Source of the DNA: Eretmocerus hayati
Taxonomy: Eukaryota > Arthropoda > Insecta > Hymenoptera > Aphelinidae
Length of the DNA stretch: 64,000 bases
Reading direction: 5' to 3'
Assembly (NCBI GenBank): GCA_029851415.1
Contig: CM056741.1
Location: 149,842,522-149,906,521 of the forward strand
Under the pieces are notes generated by a model, which saw only the letters and a program-made list of their open reading frames with translations, was not told the origin of the DNA and did no database searches. Both the position numbers and the translations under genes were made by a program. Positions 12,007-24,831 of the stretch are shown one piece after another (within the stretch, counting starts at the first letter, position 1; every line of letters starts with the position of its first letter).

Positions 12007-12611
12007 CGAATCGGAGCAAAAGTTCAACTTACCGGCTGAGCACGTGCAGAAAAATCCAATGGCCCACGTGGTCTGATCAACATCCCTCCTTCATCAATCC
12101 TCTCTATATATTTAATGTTCACCACGAATGTGAAGAATCATCGTGGCCAAATAAATAATCCTCAATCGATGGTAAATTCAAGGACATATTTCAAAGGACG
12201 AGATGAGGACACGATAATGGGAAGCACGCAGGCCACGTTGTCGAGGCGCGAAAACTGCTCATCGTTCGCAGAGAGAGAGCCGGCAACAGCGCTCATCGGA
12301 GCCAACCAACCGGTGGCAGCGGCACATCAGCATATATACCTATATATAGAGAAGGGGCATAGTGCGAGGGACGAGGATGAAATATCCCAAGTTTATATAC
12401 GTGAAGTGGTGGGGATGTGTACAAGTGGAGGCAACCGCCGTCTCGAGGTTGTCCCCTCGTTCAAGCCGGCTGCTCGATTCAGTCGTCGTTGGCTCAATGG
12501 CTCGCACGGTTATTGTCAAATTTAACGAAAGCAGAATGAGTCTTTGAGCGGAGGTCCGGCCCCAGAGCCCGTTGGACCGTCCGATATATAGCGCCGGGAT
12601 TATTCTCACAC
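12007..12611. other. Region between foldback element and candidate promoter
   Basis: No gene is supported. Open frames up to 136 codons exist on the plus strand but have no family signature. The stretch is relatively GC-rich for this window, with several TATATA tracts, as expected for a regulatory region upstream of a transcription start. Confidence 0.35.
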
Positions 12612-12650
12612 TATATATAGAGTTATAAATCTCTATCTCTCTCAGACCTC
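12612..12650 (+). promoter_or_regulatory. Candidate TATA promoter and initiator
   Basis: A TATATATA stretch at 12612-12619 lies about 32 bases before an initiator-like TCAGAC (A at about 12644). A second TATAAAT occurs at 12624-12630. The spacing fits a metazoan core promoter. TATA-like tracts are frequent in this window, so a chance match is possible. Confidence 0.35.
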
Positions 12651-13129
12651 ATCATTAATACAACGCGTTACTTTCATTCATAAAGATTGTTTCGCGTGTG
12701 CCACGACAAATTCATTACATATATATTGACATCGCAAGACGCGAGTTTACTGCTATACAGTGTTCCAAGTTTTTGTGTGTTGCACGCAAAGTGTCCATCT
12801 AGGATCAAGAGCCGCAGACGAAAATTCCAGTGCAGCACGCGGCGACGGAGAAAAAAAACTCAACGAAGCAGTTGCAGCAGAATATACAAGTACCTAATAG
12901 TGAAAAAACATATATTAGGGGCCCTAAGAAACAGCTTTTGTGCCGTTTTGAGCTTTTTTTCGAGGCGACAATATTTAGAAGGAGGAATCCGACGACGACG
13001 ATCTATACGTCTCAGCCGGCCTCAACTTTACAATTACCAATACACACAGAAGAATCAGCTGTTTTTCACCAAATGCTGACTGCATCATCGTGGCTGTAGC
13101 AAGAAAATCTATCAAAGCTTAAAAATCAG
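12644..13129 (+). other. Candidate non-coding first exon, possibly of trbl
   Basis: The candidate promoter is followed by a relatively GC-rich stretch rich in CAGCAG and CGACG. It ends at AAAATCAG followed by the splice donor GTAATA at 13130. Several short open frames occur but none looks like a protein. The next downstream exon on this strand with a good acceptor is the trbl exon starting at 21763. I therefore infer a 5' UTR exon of trbl, with an intron of about 8.6 kb. Expression data would be needed to prove the link. Confidence 0.3.
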
Positions 13130-16100
13130 GTAATAAACAGTGTATTATGTGTAGAATTAAAAGTGTGTGTAGTAAGTTAGTTGGTAGTGAGTTGGTTAAA
13201 AGTATAGTGAACTGACGTGGTACGTTACGTGGTGCAAGCTCGCGTATACACGAGTTCGGTTATCAAGCTTATCGAACGCCTCGTGTCTAGATATACAGGT
13301 ATACTATAGTGTATATACACATAGACCTGTAGTCGATGTCGCTATGTAATAGAGAGCTTTCGTGAAAGCTTCGTAGCGCGCGATTTTTGAAATGCGTTAA
13401 GAGTAGGAAGTACTTCGTTTTTTTCTCAAATTCAACTTGCAATGTATTTACTTGAATATTTGGATAAATTTATGTATGTACACAGCAGTGGGTTAATGCT
13501 CACGTTTATGCCGCATCCGTTTATCGCGTTTCCGATGCTGAATATACATATCATTATAGCTGTATAGTTATGTACCGAGTTAGCTCAGCTAATAGTGATC
13601 GAGGTCAGCCTCATCGTTGTGGCGGTTATAAGTGAGTGCGCGAATCGAGTTGTGCCAAATCATGCGTTGCGCGCTTGCTCTACGACAGCGTTGTTGTTTC
13701 ATTATATGCAATATTTGAGTCTCTTCTTCTTTTTTTCCTTTTTGGATAATTGAGAAAATGTCACTTTGGTTTTGCATTATGGAAATGAGACAGGTGGTTT
13801 TTATTACAATCCGTGAATGACTGAATGAGCTTACGTTTTGAGACCAAGACATAGTTTGTACAGGAATTCAGTCGAAATTTTTCACGAAATTTGCGCTAAA
13901 GTCCGAAATCTAGATTTGAATTTTGGCATTGATTGCTGAAAGGAATAGCAGCTTTTTCCGAACAAGTTGATTCAAATGAATTCGCTCATTTTGTACAATT
14001 ACTCACCAATACAAATTTCATATATTTCATTATTCAAAATAAAACTACAAACTCTGTATATAGTATTCTGAATTGTTAGTCAAAAGCTCAATCAATTCGT
14101 GTCAAAATTTTCAAACGCCGGAAGCTGTATCCATCGTTTGAAGCTTTGTACAGCTCGAGTGGCGATCTATATATCTCGTAAAGCTCACTCTTCCTCTTTT
14201 TCTTTTTTTTTGCGTTTAAAAGGCTCAAAAGAGCCGCGTGTCGCACAAAAATATCAGACACTCTGTCGAATCGCCGCGCCGGCAGTTATTGATCATTCTG
14301 CGAAACTGTCGTGTTGTTGGTACTCTATGCGTGTACTAAACCGATACACTCGAGAGCTTGCAAGCTTCCCCTTTCTCTCTTTGCGTGTATTGGCTAATAT
14401 CCCAGAGGGAAGAGCATCAAAGCGTCATCGTATACACACACACATACATATATATATATTAGTGGCCTGTGGCAGAGCTTGCACAAAGTAAAAGCTCTCT
14501 TTGCCTTTCACAGAGGGACAGAGAGTCCCATCACACAGGCCGCTTTCTGTCGTCACAAACGCATCGCTATGTTTATCACACGGACGCGCGCGCCGTAAAG
14601 TACAAAGTGCGAGCTTTTTTTTTACTTTGAAAGGTTATAATATAGGTACATACATATGTGTGGTTTAAGTATCGTAATCTCGAGTGCGGATATGGCTCTT
14701 TGGTTGTGGGATATCTTTTGCTCGCTCGTTGAGCTTTTTTGCAATTTTTTTCTGTTTCTACAATACATATCTTCGAATTTCTAGAGCTATAAAATACATA
14801 CACATTTACGAGAGAGCTATCGCGTATACTATAGAGGGGAGAAGAGCGACGAGGGATGTGGGATGAGAGATTCTTGGTTGGTTATTATTTCCGGGTCGAG
14901 TTTTTGCCCGTGGCTATATAATAGTGGCGGTGCAGGCGGCGGCGCGGCGTCCGGCATCAAGAATCCATCCTCTTCACTTTATATACATCCTATATATACT
15001 TCGTAACGTATGAAATGAAATCATTTCTCAATTCAGAACGCAATCCAGGATATTTATACTCTCACACACTCAGACAACACATACACATGTTTTGAAGAGT
15101 AGTGTATGCAAATTACTCTATATAATGCGCCGCGCGCCACGTTCTGCGACGTACATACTATAATACACATACGTATATCAGAGTAAGTTGTATTGGATGC
15201 TCAATGAGAAATTCGTTTGTTTACTTACCCGCACACGATTTTAACCCTCTCCCGCGCTCTCATTCATCTCTGCCCTGTACCGAATTTCCCCCTCCACTTA
15301 TCTGATTTAAAGTCGAGCTTTTCCTGCATGCGAATCGTCGTCGTGTGTATTTCAGATTTTATTCATATGTGCCATGCATGTATTATATGCAGAGCCAAGT
15401 CATCGTTCGATTTAATTCCGCATTCATTTACATCGCTCTGTGGTAATTCGACGTAATTACGCCATATAGACTGAGAGAAAATATATTTTCCCTACCTTAG
15501 TTTTTCGAGGCGATTACCAAATGTATAATTACATATGTGCATATCGATCGAGTGCCTCAATTTACCTTACAATTTTGCCCACACGGCTTCATTTGTGTAT
15601 GTGTATTTTGTATAAGAACGTTGAATGTACGTGATGGTGATTGTGGTTTACGAAATTTATAACGCGTTGCGTGGTATACTCGGGTTAGGTAAATTCACTT
15701 GGGGCACTTTTCGAAATTATTTTTTCGAAATTCCCGCGCGTCTAATTGAGTTTGTTGAAACACTGACTAAATTTCAAGTACATCGGTATCGCTCGCAATC
15801 GAATCAGCTTAAAATTCCAAATCTTACAGAATGTCTTATTTCCGCAATCTACCAAGAATATCACGTGTCGTATACAATAGGAGTGTCATTGACCGCTAGC
15901 ATCTCGTGTTTATCAATAATTTTCATAACCCCAACAACTACCACAAAACTTCAATTCCAAAGATTTTCATGTGCAATAATATCGACAAACGAAAAAAAAA
16001 AAGAAAATATGCCTCTCGTTTCCGCGTTTGCTTTTACATACTTCCACCTTCATATTCTGGGTGCATGCTTTCGTCACATTTGATTCCAACCGACGACGAG

Positions 16101-16709
16101 ACTCTGCGAAAATTGACGCTTCCGGCTTTCTCCGGCGTCGTGGCTCTACTCGGGTCAGGTCAGCGCTCGCTGAGAGATCGGTGGTTTCGTTTACATTCAC
16201 ATGACGCGATGTGATGGCAACCAAACTGCAATGTCCGATGTGAGGAAAAGTTGTTTCGTTTTCTCGTCGATTTTCAAGTGCAACCGACGCCAATTTTTGT
16301 CGCAACAGTATAGCTAGTAGCTCGCACGCTCACGCTATATTGCGTCAGTCTGTAATCATCATCGTCATTACCGTACATGCATACATTCGTGTTATTCACT
16401 TACCGATATTATTGCCGATTTTCATGCACGTTTCACATGAGATTTGTTAAATGGGAAGTATGCGACGAAGACTTGAGATGTTAATTTCGATCAGAATTTT
16501 CTCACACGGATCGAGAGTCTCGCTCGCGTGAACTTGATGGGATGGACACGCGATACATATATCATGATGGTCATCGAGTGGCTCATTTCGTCATCGTGCT
16601 AAAAGAACCTGATGTGGAGACTTTCATGGCATCATCATCAGTCTCAACATTTCGTTCGTTTTGAGCTCACCCAATTTCATCACGTTTCTCTTGCGTGTAT
16701 GCTCGTCTA

Positions 16710-16715
<6 letters not shown>

Positions 16716-16773
<58 letters not shown>
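16716..16773. repeat. (CA)n microsatellite
   Basis: This is a nearly uninterrupted CA/AC dinucleotide run of about 58 bases. It keeps open frames of alternating Thr and His, which are artefacts. Confidence 0.95.
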
Positions 16774-16774
<1 letters not shown>

Positions 16775-19700
16775 TTGCACACACTCAAACATATAGTAAC
16801 AGCAGCTGCCCAAATCTCTCTCCCTCGAATGTTTCTCCTCTATTCATTCCATTTCTCGTTTCTTCTCTCCTCGTCATTTATGGGCTCAGGTATGAGAATC
16901 ACGCAGGTACAAACATCTCGACTCCTCGTCTCATCATCCCTGGATCTCTCAGATTTTCCGCGTCTCAGAACTCAACCGTTTCAATTAAATCCAAACGAGC
17001 GATTCTGAAAAAAATTTCATGTAATTTAGCATTATTCTTTCTTACCACGCGATCGATCTCAACTTCTATCCTGACCTTGAAATTTTTTTCAAAATTAGAT
17101 TCATCGACGTGTGTGTCTCCGTCCTGAGTGGAGTGGTCGAACATCGTGAAAAACAGGTTCCACAATATATAGGATTTCAGATATTTGTGGAAAATTACCA
17201 GCTAGTGTCTGAGATAAAAGCTGAACTCACATGATTGATTAGATCAAAGTATTGCGACAAAATAACTTATTCTCTATCAATTTACGAAATTTATCTGAAG
17301 TCTATTGTACAATCAGTTTTAGATCATAATAATTCATATTAGATCGCAAGATCTCCAATAAGCATTAAGCCTAAATATAATTCACCACACGCGATATCGA
17401 GAAATTACACATTGAACTCCTGAACGAGTCGAATCAAATTGATAAAACGATGAAATCAATTTTTACCTGTTCCAACCGCATAATACATTGACTAAAGGGT
17501 TATTATTACGCAAAACTTTTCGAGAGAAGAAAAAGAAGAAGAAGAAGAAGAAGGTTACGCGGGTTGATCGAGTGAGCGTTTTAAGAGCGGCTGTGAAAGA
17601 GTCCCCCGAGAGTTTTGCGCAAGTACCGCGTCGTGTTGTCGTCTGCTGCCATCGCGATAAGGTCATTCGCGCGATGCACCGGGGATTCCATTTGTGTATT
17701 TTACCAATGCGACGATCGAATGACTCTTTGCACTCTAAGTATGAGCTTCCAATCAAAATTGTTTCGTCTCATTACGCTCTTTACGTGCATAGTATGTATA
17801 TCGTATCATTTTTTGAAATAAGAACGCTCGACTCTGCCAGAATTCAGCTCTGTGTATAGGGGAATTTACCCATACATTTGAACAAATCGACATCGACGGA
17901 ACAGAATCAACTATTCTAATTTCGATCAAAGTCACTCAAACATCTTTTTTTAAATTCTTCCCGTGTTCGTCATTTTTTATTTTTTGCAATGTAAATTAAT
18001 GGGTGTATAATACCTCTAAATGAATCACCCCCATCAATCATCTTCCCAGCTACTAAATACAATAGCAATGTAAGATAATGTCTCGTTCCGTTCGAGAGAT
18101 TGACGATTCGTGATATTGTGTATATTGGCAAAATCACAGCCACTCTATCGGCGCATCATATTTTTTAATTTTTCACTTTATGATAAAACAAAGAATTTAA
18201 AACTACACAAGAAGAAGAAAGAATGGCTTACGCATCGCTCAAGCGATTCAAGACTTTGTCATCCAAGAATATGCGTATACTTGTAAGAGGCCAGCTCACG
18301 CGTCTCAACTTTGCGTGTTATCGGAGATTTTTACGCGGTCCCATCGGTCGTCGTCGTCGTCTCCATTGATTTTTCGACTCTCGGATAGTATGATATCTTC
18401 GGGACTTTACGGTTTCACTTATCGATACATGCGTCACGCTCTAAGGCCATTACCCGCGTTTTTGAACAAAATTTACATTGAAGCATCGCACTCGTCTCAT
18501 CAGTTTCTGATGCATTTCTTAAGGATGATCAGTCGGGTTATACAGGACGCGTCATGGAACATTTAGTCACGTTCCACGATGTGCATCGCGTCTTTATTGT
18601 CGTTGTGTCTCATCCTGGGATGCGTGAGACTATGCATCAACCGACTATGACGAGGTCGCACGCTCGAATATTCATTCGACGACTTGATCATTCAGGTAAA
18701 TGTATAGTTATACTTCCGTTTACTAATGTATTCTCACGATGAAAATTACATATCTTGTTTTCGATACAATACATAGATTTTGAATCCTAAAAAAATGCCG
18801 ACCTCGCACATTTGTTCAAACTTATCGCTATGATTTTATTAAAAATTCTTAACCATTTCTTCACCTTTGGCTAGTTCATATTCAAATTTCGCGCGCTTCG
18901 GACACTCGAGAGATTAACTGACCTCACACTACAGCGTATATTATTTTATACAAGAAGCGTCTAACCTTCATCGGAGTTTGAATGAAATCGTTGATCGCGA
19001 GCAAATAGTCTTTTTCAATGGCACTTGGAATGCAAAGAGAGTAGGAAGGATTTTGCATATCCGCAACACCCGGGTATCCGCAACTCGTTATATGGAAAGA
19101 GGAGAGGGGAAAAGTCCCGACGGGGCATATGCCTGCATATACCCCTGACCTTTATATAGCGAATCCTCGTGGCGTGAAGAACAACCGAGCGAGACACGAC
19201 TATTTTGATACCTATACTTTCATATATCATACGGCAAAGTGAGACAGAGAGAGAGAGAAATATTGCATAAGAGTATAAAGTCGTCGTTCGAGCGCCGGAT
19301 GCATGCATGGATGATGTCGAAATCGTAGCCATAGACTCGCGAAGCGTTTGCTTTTGAAATAATATTGTCGTTTGATTGTGTGCGTGTGTATTAGGAATCA
19401 CTTGTGGGTTGTGATAACCAATGATCAGTTACGATTTGTCACTTTTGATTCTCCATTTTGTGACCAATCATCTATTCTAAAGATTTAATGATCAAATCTG
19501 CCTGTCGAAATCTCTGATGTGCCTATACAATCAGCAAATGATCTTGAAATATTCAATGCTCCGATGCGTAATGCATTCAGGCGCCTTGTCACATCCTATA
19601 GACAATCTCGATGACAATAATGTCTCCCGGACTCGAGTCATCTTCGCAATATTACATGAAAACTCGTCGTTATCGCGAATCCGCGTGTATATACTTGTGC

Positions 19701-20118
19701 AACATTAAGATAAGCGTAGCTTTTCTGCATCATCAGTCATATACATACGCCCAAGGATGCCGTTTCTTCAAGCTTCTTTCCTAATAATAGTCCACGTTTT
19801 GTACGCGGTTCTCATCGATTATCGAATAAACTCTCAAAAAACTGCACCAGAAGCGCGATGCAGAAGCTTGAAAAATCTGCAGAGCTGCAGCGGCCATATA
19901 GCCACTGGTAATCTTTTGAAACATTCGCGAATGTTTATTATACATATATCTGTACATCCATATACTCATTGCGATAATTGCACGCACGCGGACGCGCCTC
20001 TGTATGTATATCGCGCAAGCATTGCACTTTTGGCGAAGGCTCGATCGTTGCATAAAAATTGGCTATCCCAATGCACCAGCCCATTGCAGTCTACGTAATC
20101 GAGATGTTTTTATGTAAT

Positions 20119-20166
20119 TGTGTGTGTGTGTGTGTGTATGTGTGTGTGTGTGTGTGTGCGTGTGTG
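20119..20166. repeat. (TG)n microsatellite
   Basis: A TG dinucleotide run with one TATG interruption and a GTGCG end. Confidence 0.9.
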
Positions 20167-21762
20167 TTTTGTGAACGAACGATGCGGATCATCCGCGTGC
20201 AAGTATATGTTCGCTTCTCTTTGTAATTGTGGGATATATATTACGATCAGTTACTTATGGTCATTACGCGCTTGCAAAATAACGAGTAACGTCAGCGCGG
20301 GAGTACATAGCTGTCATCGTCGTCGTCGTTTTCAAATGCATCACGCGTGTATGCGTAAGTTGCAGCTGATGTATTATATAGCCTCCGCAATCGTTCCACA
20401 TATCCCGATTCATAATTAATGTTAATCTTCTATGTACATTATAAGCTCACACTGCGCACTCTGTACATAGATCCCGTTGACGCGATGATGCTCATCAGAT
20501 ATTATAAGCAAGGTGCTTTCGATTTTTCGCATTTGAGGAGACTCGATTTATAGAATATATTCGTTGATAACTTGTTCTCTCATCAACACTGCCTCTCATT
20601 AGTTCAATCGAATTAATTCACAAAAAGTCAACATGCACCACAGCACGGAATATCTCCCGTGCGCGAATCGATCAAACATTATGAACTAAATTCTTTTGAG
20701 TGAGCGCGTAATTTTGAATTTCCCGCCAATATTTAAGCTGCTACAATTTATTTGAATTTTTTGTCATTCGTATTGAGTGGATTCAAGAAATAGAAATCAG
20801 AGAAGACGTGTATACAGAAACTGAATTGAAATGCGTCAGCAACACGCGGCGTGTGTCAAGCTATGCAGCTGCGTATTGTTGCACAAGTCGAGAGATCGCT
20901 CAGCTCTATGGCATAGTCTCCTCATCTCAAAAGGTTCATACATCTATATAATACCCCCACTTGGAGGAGAAGATCTCTCGTTATTATATATGCAAGAGGG
21001 CATTGTATTTCACACATGTTACCTGCGTATGCATGTATACGAGCTATTATATCCACCTATGAGATGAGAGCGACTTGAGCAACACTACGAAATTCAATCC
21101 CTATGCGCCACGGCAATAAATATCTTGTAAATAAACTTACGATTATGCTGATGCACATCGCTCACTAATCAACAGCTTTCGTCAGTCGATCAACCGTGAA
21201 TTTTCATTCAATATATTCCATAATTTCAACAACAATATCTTCATGAACAAGTTAATCCTGCACCGTTGCATGTGTGCAACAATAATGCGATATATCTCGA
21301 ATCGAATTGAAAAATAACCCACAGTAAGTTACTCTCGAATTTAGGAATCGGGTTTTAAAAAGCTCAAGAAATACCCGGAGATCCTGATGCGTACGCCACG
21401 CGCATGCCAAAGAGTCGCATCGCTCCTCGTCTCTCGAAAACGGTGGCGTTACAACGCGGTTAGCGACCCCGCCTCGCCTCCTTCTCCTCTCCCGATCCCC
21501 ATTGCACCGGCTGTATATTTCAAGAACTTGCATCAGCAGCATCAGGGCTCCTCTTCTTCACTCGACTCGTTTGCTCGAAACCAAAGTTGCTCACCAACTT
21601 GTGAGTCCGGAATGTGACGCAGCCCGAATGCATTTTCTCATTAGTCACCAACAACCGGACCTCTCATATTGTGTACCTGATCTCATCCCATGAACTCCTC
21701 ACAATAAGTATACAGGTCATCGTTCATTACTCATACGACTGTTCTCTTTTGTATGTTTTCAG

Positions 21763-21997
21763 GATTTCCAGGCGCAGCATTTCACAGTTTTTAATACAAT
21801 GCGAGTTTGTGACGGATAAATAAAAAAGAAAAATCCAATGGCCAGGAAATTTGAATAATTTGTTGCTCATCCTGCACCAGGTGTGCGCGGGTGCAATCGA
21901 ACCTCTATCAACAAATAGGTTCGATATTTTTTAAAGTGAGCCTGTGGTGAGATCGCGAGTGCGCGTTAGTGTGTGTGCTCTTTGTCGATTTCGCAAC
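21763..21997 (+). other. trbl: trbl 5' UTR part of first coding exon
   Basis: A good acceptor (a TTCTCTTTTG stretch followed by GTATGTTTTCAG) ends at 21762, so the exon probably starts at 21763. The leader contains a short upstream open frame (ATG at 21838, six codons) and a perfect 9-bp stem hairpin at 21896-21925. Either could lower translation of the main frame; this is inferred. Confidence 0.5.
21896..21925 (+). promoter_or_regulatory. Perfect hairpin in trbl leader
   Basis: ATCGAACCT at 21896-21904 pairs exactly with AGGTTCGAT at 21917-21925 around a 12-base loop. It lies about 70 bases before the chosen start codon. A translational role is possible but unproven. Confidence 0.5.
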
Positions 21998-22606
21998 ATG
22001 AGAGTGTCGAGCCCTCGGTTTCACAATCTAAATCAACAGCAGCAGTCACACCTGCATCATCACCCGCCGCATCAACAGCAGCAACAGATTCGAGCTCAAA
22101 ATCATCACAATGGAAAGTTCCTGGTCAGTCCAAGTTCCAGCCCGGAACACGTCGCTCACCACCCACACAACAATCAACAACAGCAGCAGCAGCAACAACA
22201 ACAACAACAAAATTATCTGCATCAACAGCAACAGGGTAGTCCTGCACAGGTGCCTCAACACTTTGTGCGTTATCAACAGCAGCCAACGACACAGTTGCAA
22301 AGTCAAAACCAGAGTTCAGATGATGCATCGTCTATTGGGTCTACGTCGACGACCGGGACGCAGCAAATGCAGACACAACATCAACATCAACAACAGCATC
22401 AACAGCAACAACAACAACAACAACAACAGTTTCAACAGAGAGTTGGACAATTTGCAAGCTTCGAACCGAGCGTGGTCAATAAGACGGTTAGAGAAGATCA
22501 GGGTCCAACGATACTTGGAGACAGGTTTCTATTGGTAGGACCTGCCGAGGGTAGCACCCTGTACAGATGCGTCGACACACTTACTGGGCAGCAACTCGTC
22601 GCCAAG
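21998..22606 (+). CDS. trbl: trbl coding exon 1: poly-Gln region and start of kinase fold
   Basis: The exon encodes 203 residues and ends in phase 0 at GCCAAG followed by the donor GTGAGA. The protein starts [12 protein letters not shown]. Mixed CAA/CAG runs give several Gln tracts, the longest about 12, with His and Pro between. The low-complexity region is probably disordered. The last 40 residues ([13 protein letters not shown] onward) start the kinase N-lobe. The antisense strand is open as poly-Leu or poly-Val because of the CAA repeats; I ignore it. Confidence 0.9.
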
Positions 22607-24772
22607 GTGAGAATAGTATAAGCACCTTATGATATTTTGGTGTTTGGGCACGTCCCTCGTTGTCCTTGGCCTTGAAACTCTTGGGTTGGGTATGGGGTCC
22701 GGTTTGGATTCAGGTCTATTATTTCGGCCAGTTTCTGCAAAAGGGCGGGCCGGAGGGTCTTACTTGGAGAACGAGAATTCACAAGTCCTGTCTTGTTTGG
22801 TCTCGGAGTAAAGCCATGAACGATGTTGAGAATAATTTTTTGGGGTTCGGTTGAAATGATTCGCATTTATGCTTAGCTTTATTGTAGTGATTTTGACTCG
22901 CTAGATTTGAGGTTAGGCCAAGATCAATTGTAGTGTATGCTGGTTAGAATCTGAACTTCCAAAGTTCCAACGGAGCAGATCACGATGAGCGTAAATATGC
23001 ATAGTATGTTGGAAATTGAATATGATCTGAGAACGATGAAAGCAATCATTGTGAGATGCATCCATCTGGCATGGAGACTTGAAGCTTCTGTATTTTCTAC
23101 TCCATCTTTTCAATATGCGTCAGTTAGCTTTCGAGTTTGGAATGATTTGGGACCAATCTTTCCCAACAATGAAGCTCTGAAGTCATGATTGTAAGTTTTC
23201 ATTTTTGACTTCAGTTTTCTGTAAATCATTGAGAAACGATTTTGAGCCTTACCTAACTTCAAATTCACTCCCAGCTTGCAGATGGCATATCCTTCATGCA
23301 AACAGACTGTTCGTGATCAGTTCAAGTTTTTAAATTCATATTTTAATGAGAAATTTTGAATTCTCTCAACTTTCTTATGACTATTCACTGGCATAAACCC
23401 TACTCGAGTCACTCTAACCTACAATACAACCGTAAGAGTATCAGAGCCTTTCCTCTCATCTAATTTACATAAACAAGATTCGAATCGTATAGGTTATTCC
23501 TCCGGCATCTCTCAAGAGTCTCGTACACTCTATATGTTCCGATCTATATCCATATATATCCCCACTTGTCCGTGCATCAGTAGAGTATATATGGAGTATA
23601 TAGTAGTAGCATGAGTAGCAGCCATCGGTGACCGTGAAAGTCACTCTTTATTGCATCCGGCGATACCTATACCCGGACGGCATATATGTATAAGTTCTCC
23701 ACACAGCATGCAGTGCACTCTCAATGTCATTGCAAATACAGCAAACGAAATTCCGTTTCATTTCGCGATACGCATATACCTTAGATTCGTGCTCTCACTG
23801 TATGGGCTTTGATACATTATGCACCGCATCTCTCGCTTTGCTCTTTCTCACTCTAAATTCGTTTGAAATTTCAATATTTGCCTCTCGCGACGACGCGTAT
23901 TCTGCACGCGCCTCTTCTCTATTTCACGATTCAAAAAAAGAATTTAGAATAGCCTCAATATACCAACTTTGATGTCTCGCTTGAATCATTCATAATATAC
24001 GCTCTCTTAATCAAAGAGCCGAAACTTTTCTCTTTCGTCTCACTCGCGGATCCGTTATTGCCCGTTCAGTCATTCTGTGCACGTGGACCATCTGCTCTCT
24101 GTTCCATGTATATATAGGGGAAATACCCTCAAAGCTTGCCGAAACTCTATGGTTCAAGGCTCTCATCTAACACATCTAACGCGTTGACGGTTATAGGGTG
24201 AGAGACTCACTCGTCTTGCGGGATATAGTATAGATCTCCGCCCTTTTATAACTAAAAGGTTCACAAAGTTCGTATTATGCAAAAGCGGCATCTAAAAGAA
24301 GAAATCAAACTTGGTAAGTTTCATCCGTTATATATGACTATATACGTAATAACGAATCCTATTTGATTGGAAGCTGTTGCATCAAAAGAGAGTTGCATAG
24401 GCGCCGCAAAAGACGAATTTGTGTATAGAGAAGGGAGGGAGGGACTTGATAAATCTCTCTCAAGGGCTGTAGTCCTGTCAAGAGTCCTGGCCCTTATAGA
24501 CACGTGTGTGAGCCCTTTTCTTTGTATTAGACATATTATACACGATAGACATCGAGCATCAAGTGAAGCCTGCATTCGGCACGGGTATAATTTCTTCTCT
24601 GATGCTCTTCATCTATTTTGGCGGTACTTCTGTAGCGATGCTGAGATATATAGTTGTCGGTACGTGTGATATCCAAGTTTTTTTTTCTAACACAAAGAGA
24701 ATATCGATCGCGTAGGTGTATATCTCGAATAAAGTAGACAAAGGGTGTCTTCACAGACCTTGACTCTCTCCT

Positions 24773-24831
<59 letters not shown>

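Larger units (their letters stand above)
13130..21762. other. Gene-free stretch, probable 5' intron of trbl
   Basis: I see no conserved coding sequence. It contains dinucleotide arrays (16716-16773 and 20119-20166), many TATATA and CGCG motifs and an AAG run near 17,530-17,552. Open frames here reach about 170 codons only where the CA repeat keeps a frame open. Confidence 0.4.

Noticed and set aside
12115..12525. 136-codon frame just after the foldback element
   Set aside because: Low-complexity local composition and TATA tracts within the coding frame; no family. Better read as promoter-proximal DNA.
15625..16083. 152-codon plus-strand frame
   Set aside because: Composition is not protein-like across its length, no motif, and it overlaps an opposite-strand frame of similar quality.
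16612..17127. 171-codon frame with a Thr/His run
   Set aside because: Kept open by the CA microsatellite.
22046..22328. Antisense poly-Leu and poly-Val frames opposite trbl exon 1
   Set aside because: Shadows of the CAA/CAG repeats that encode the Gln tracts.
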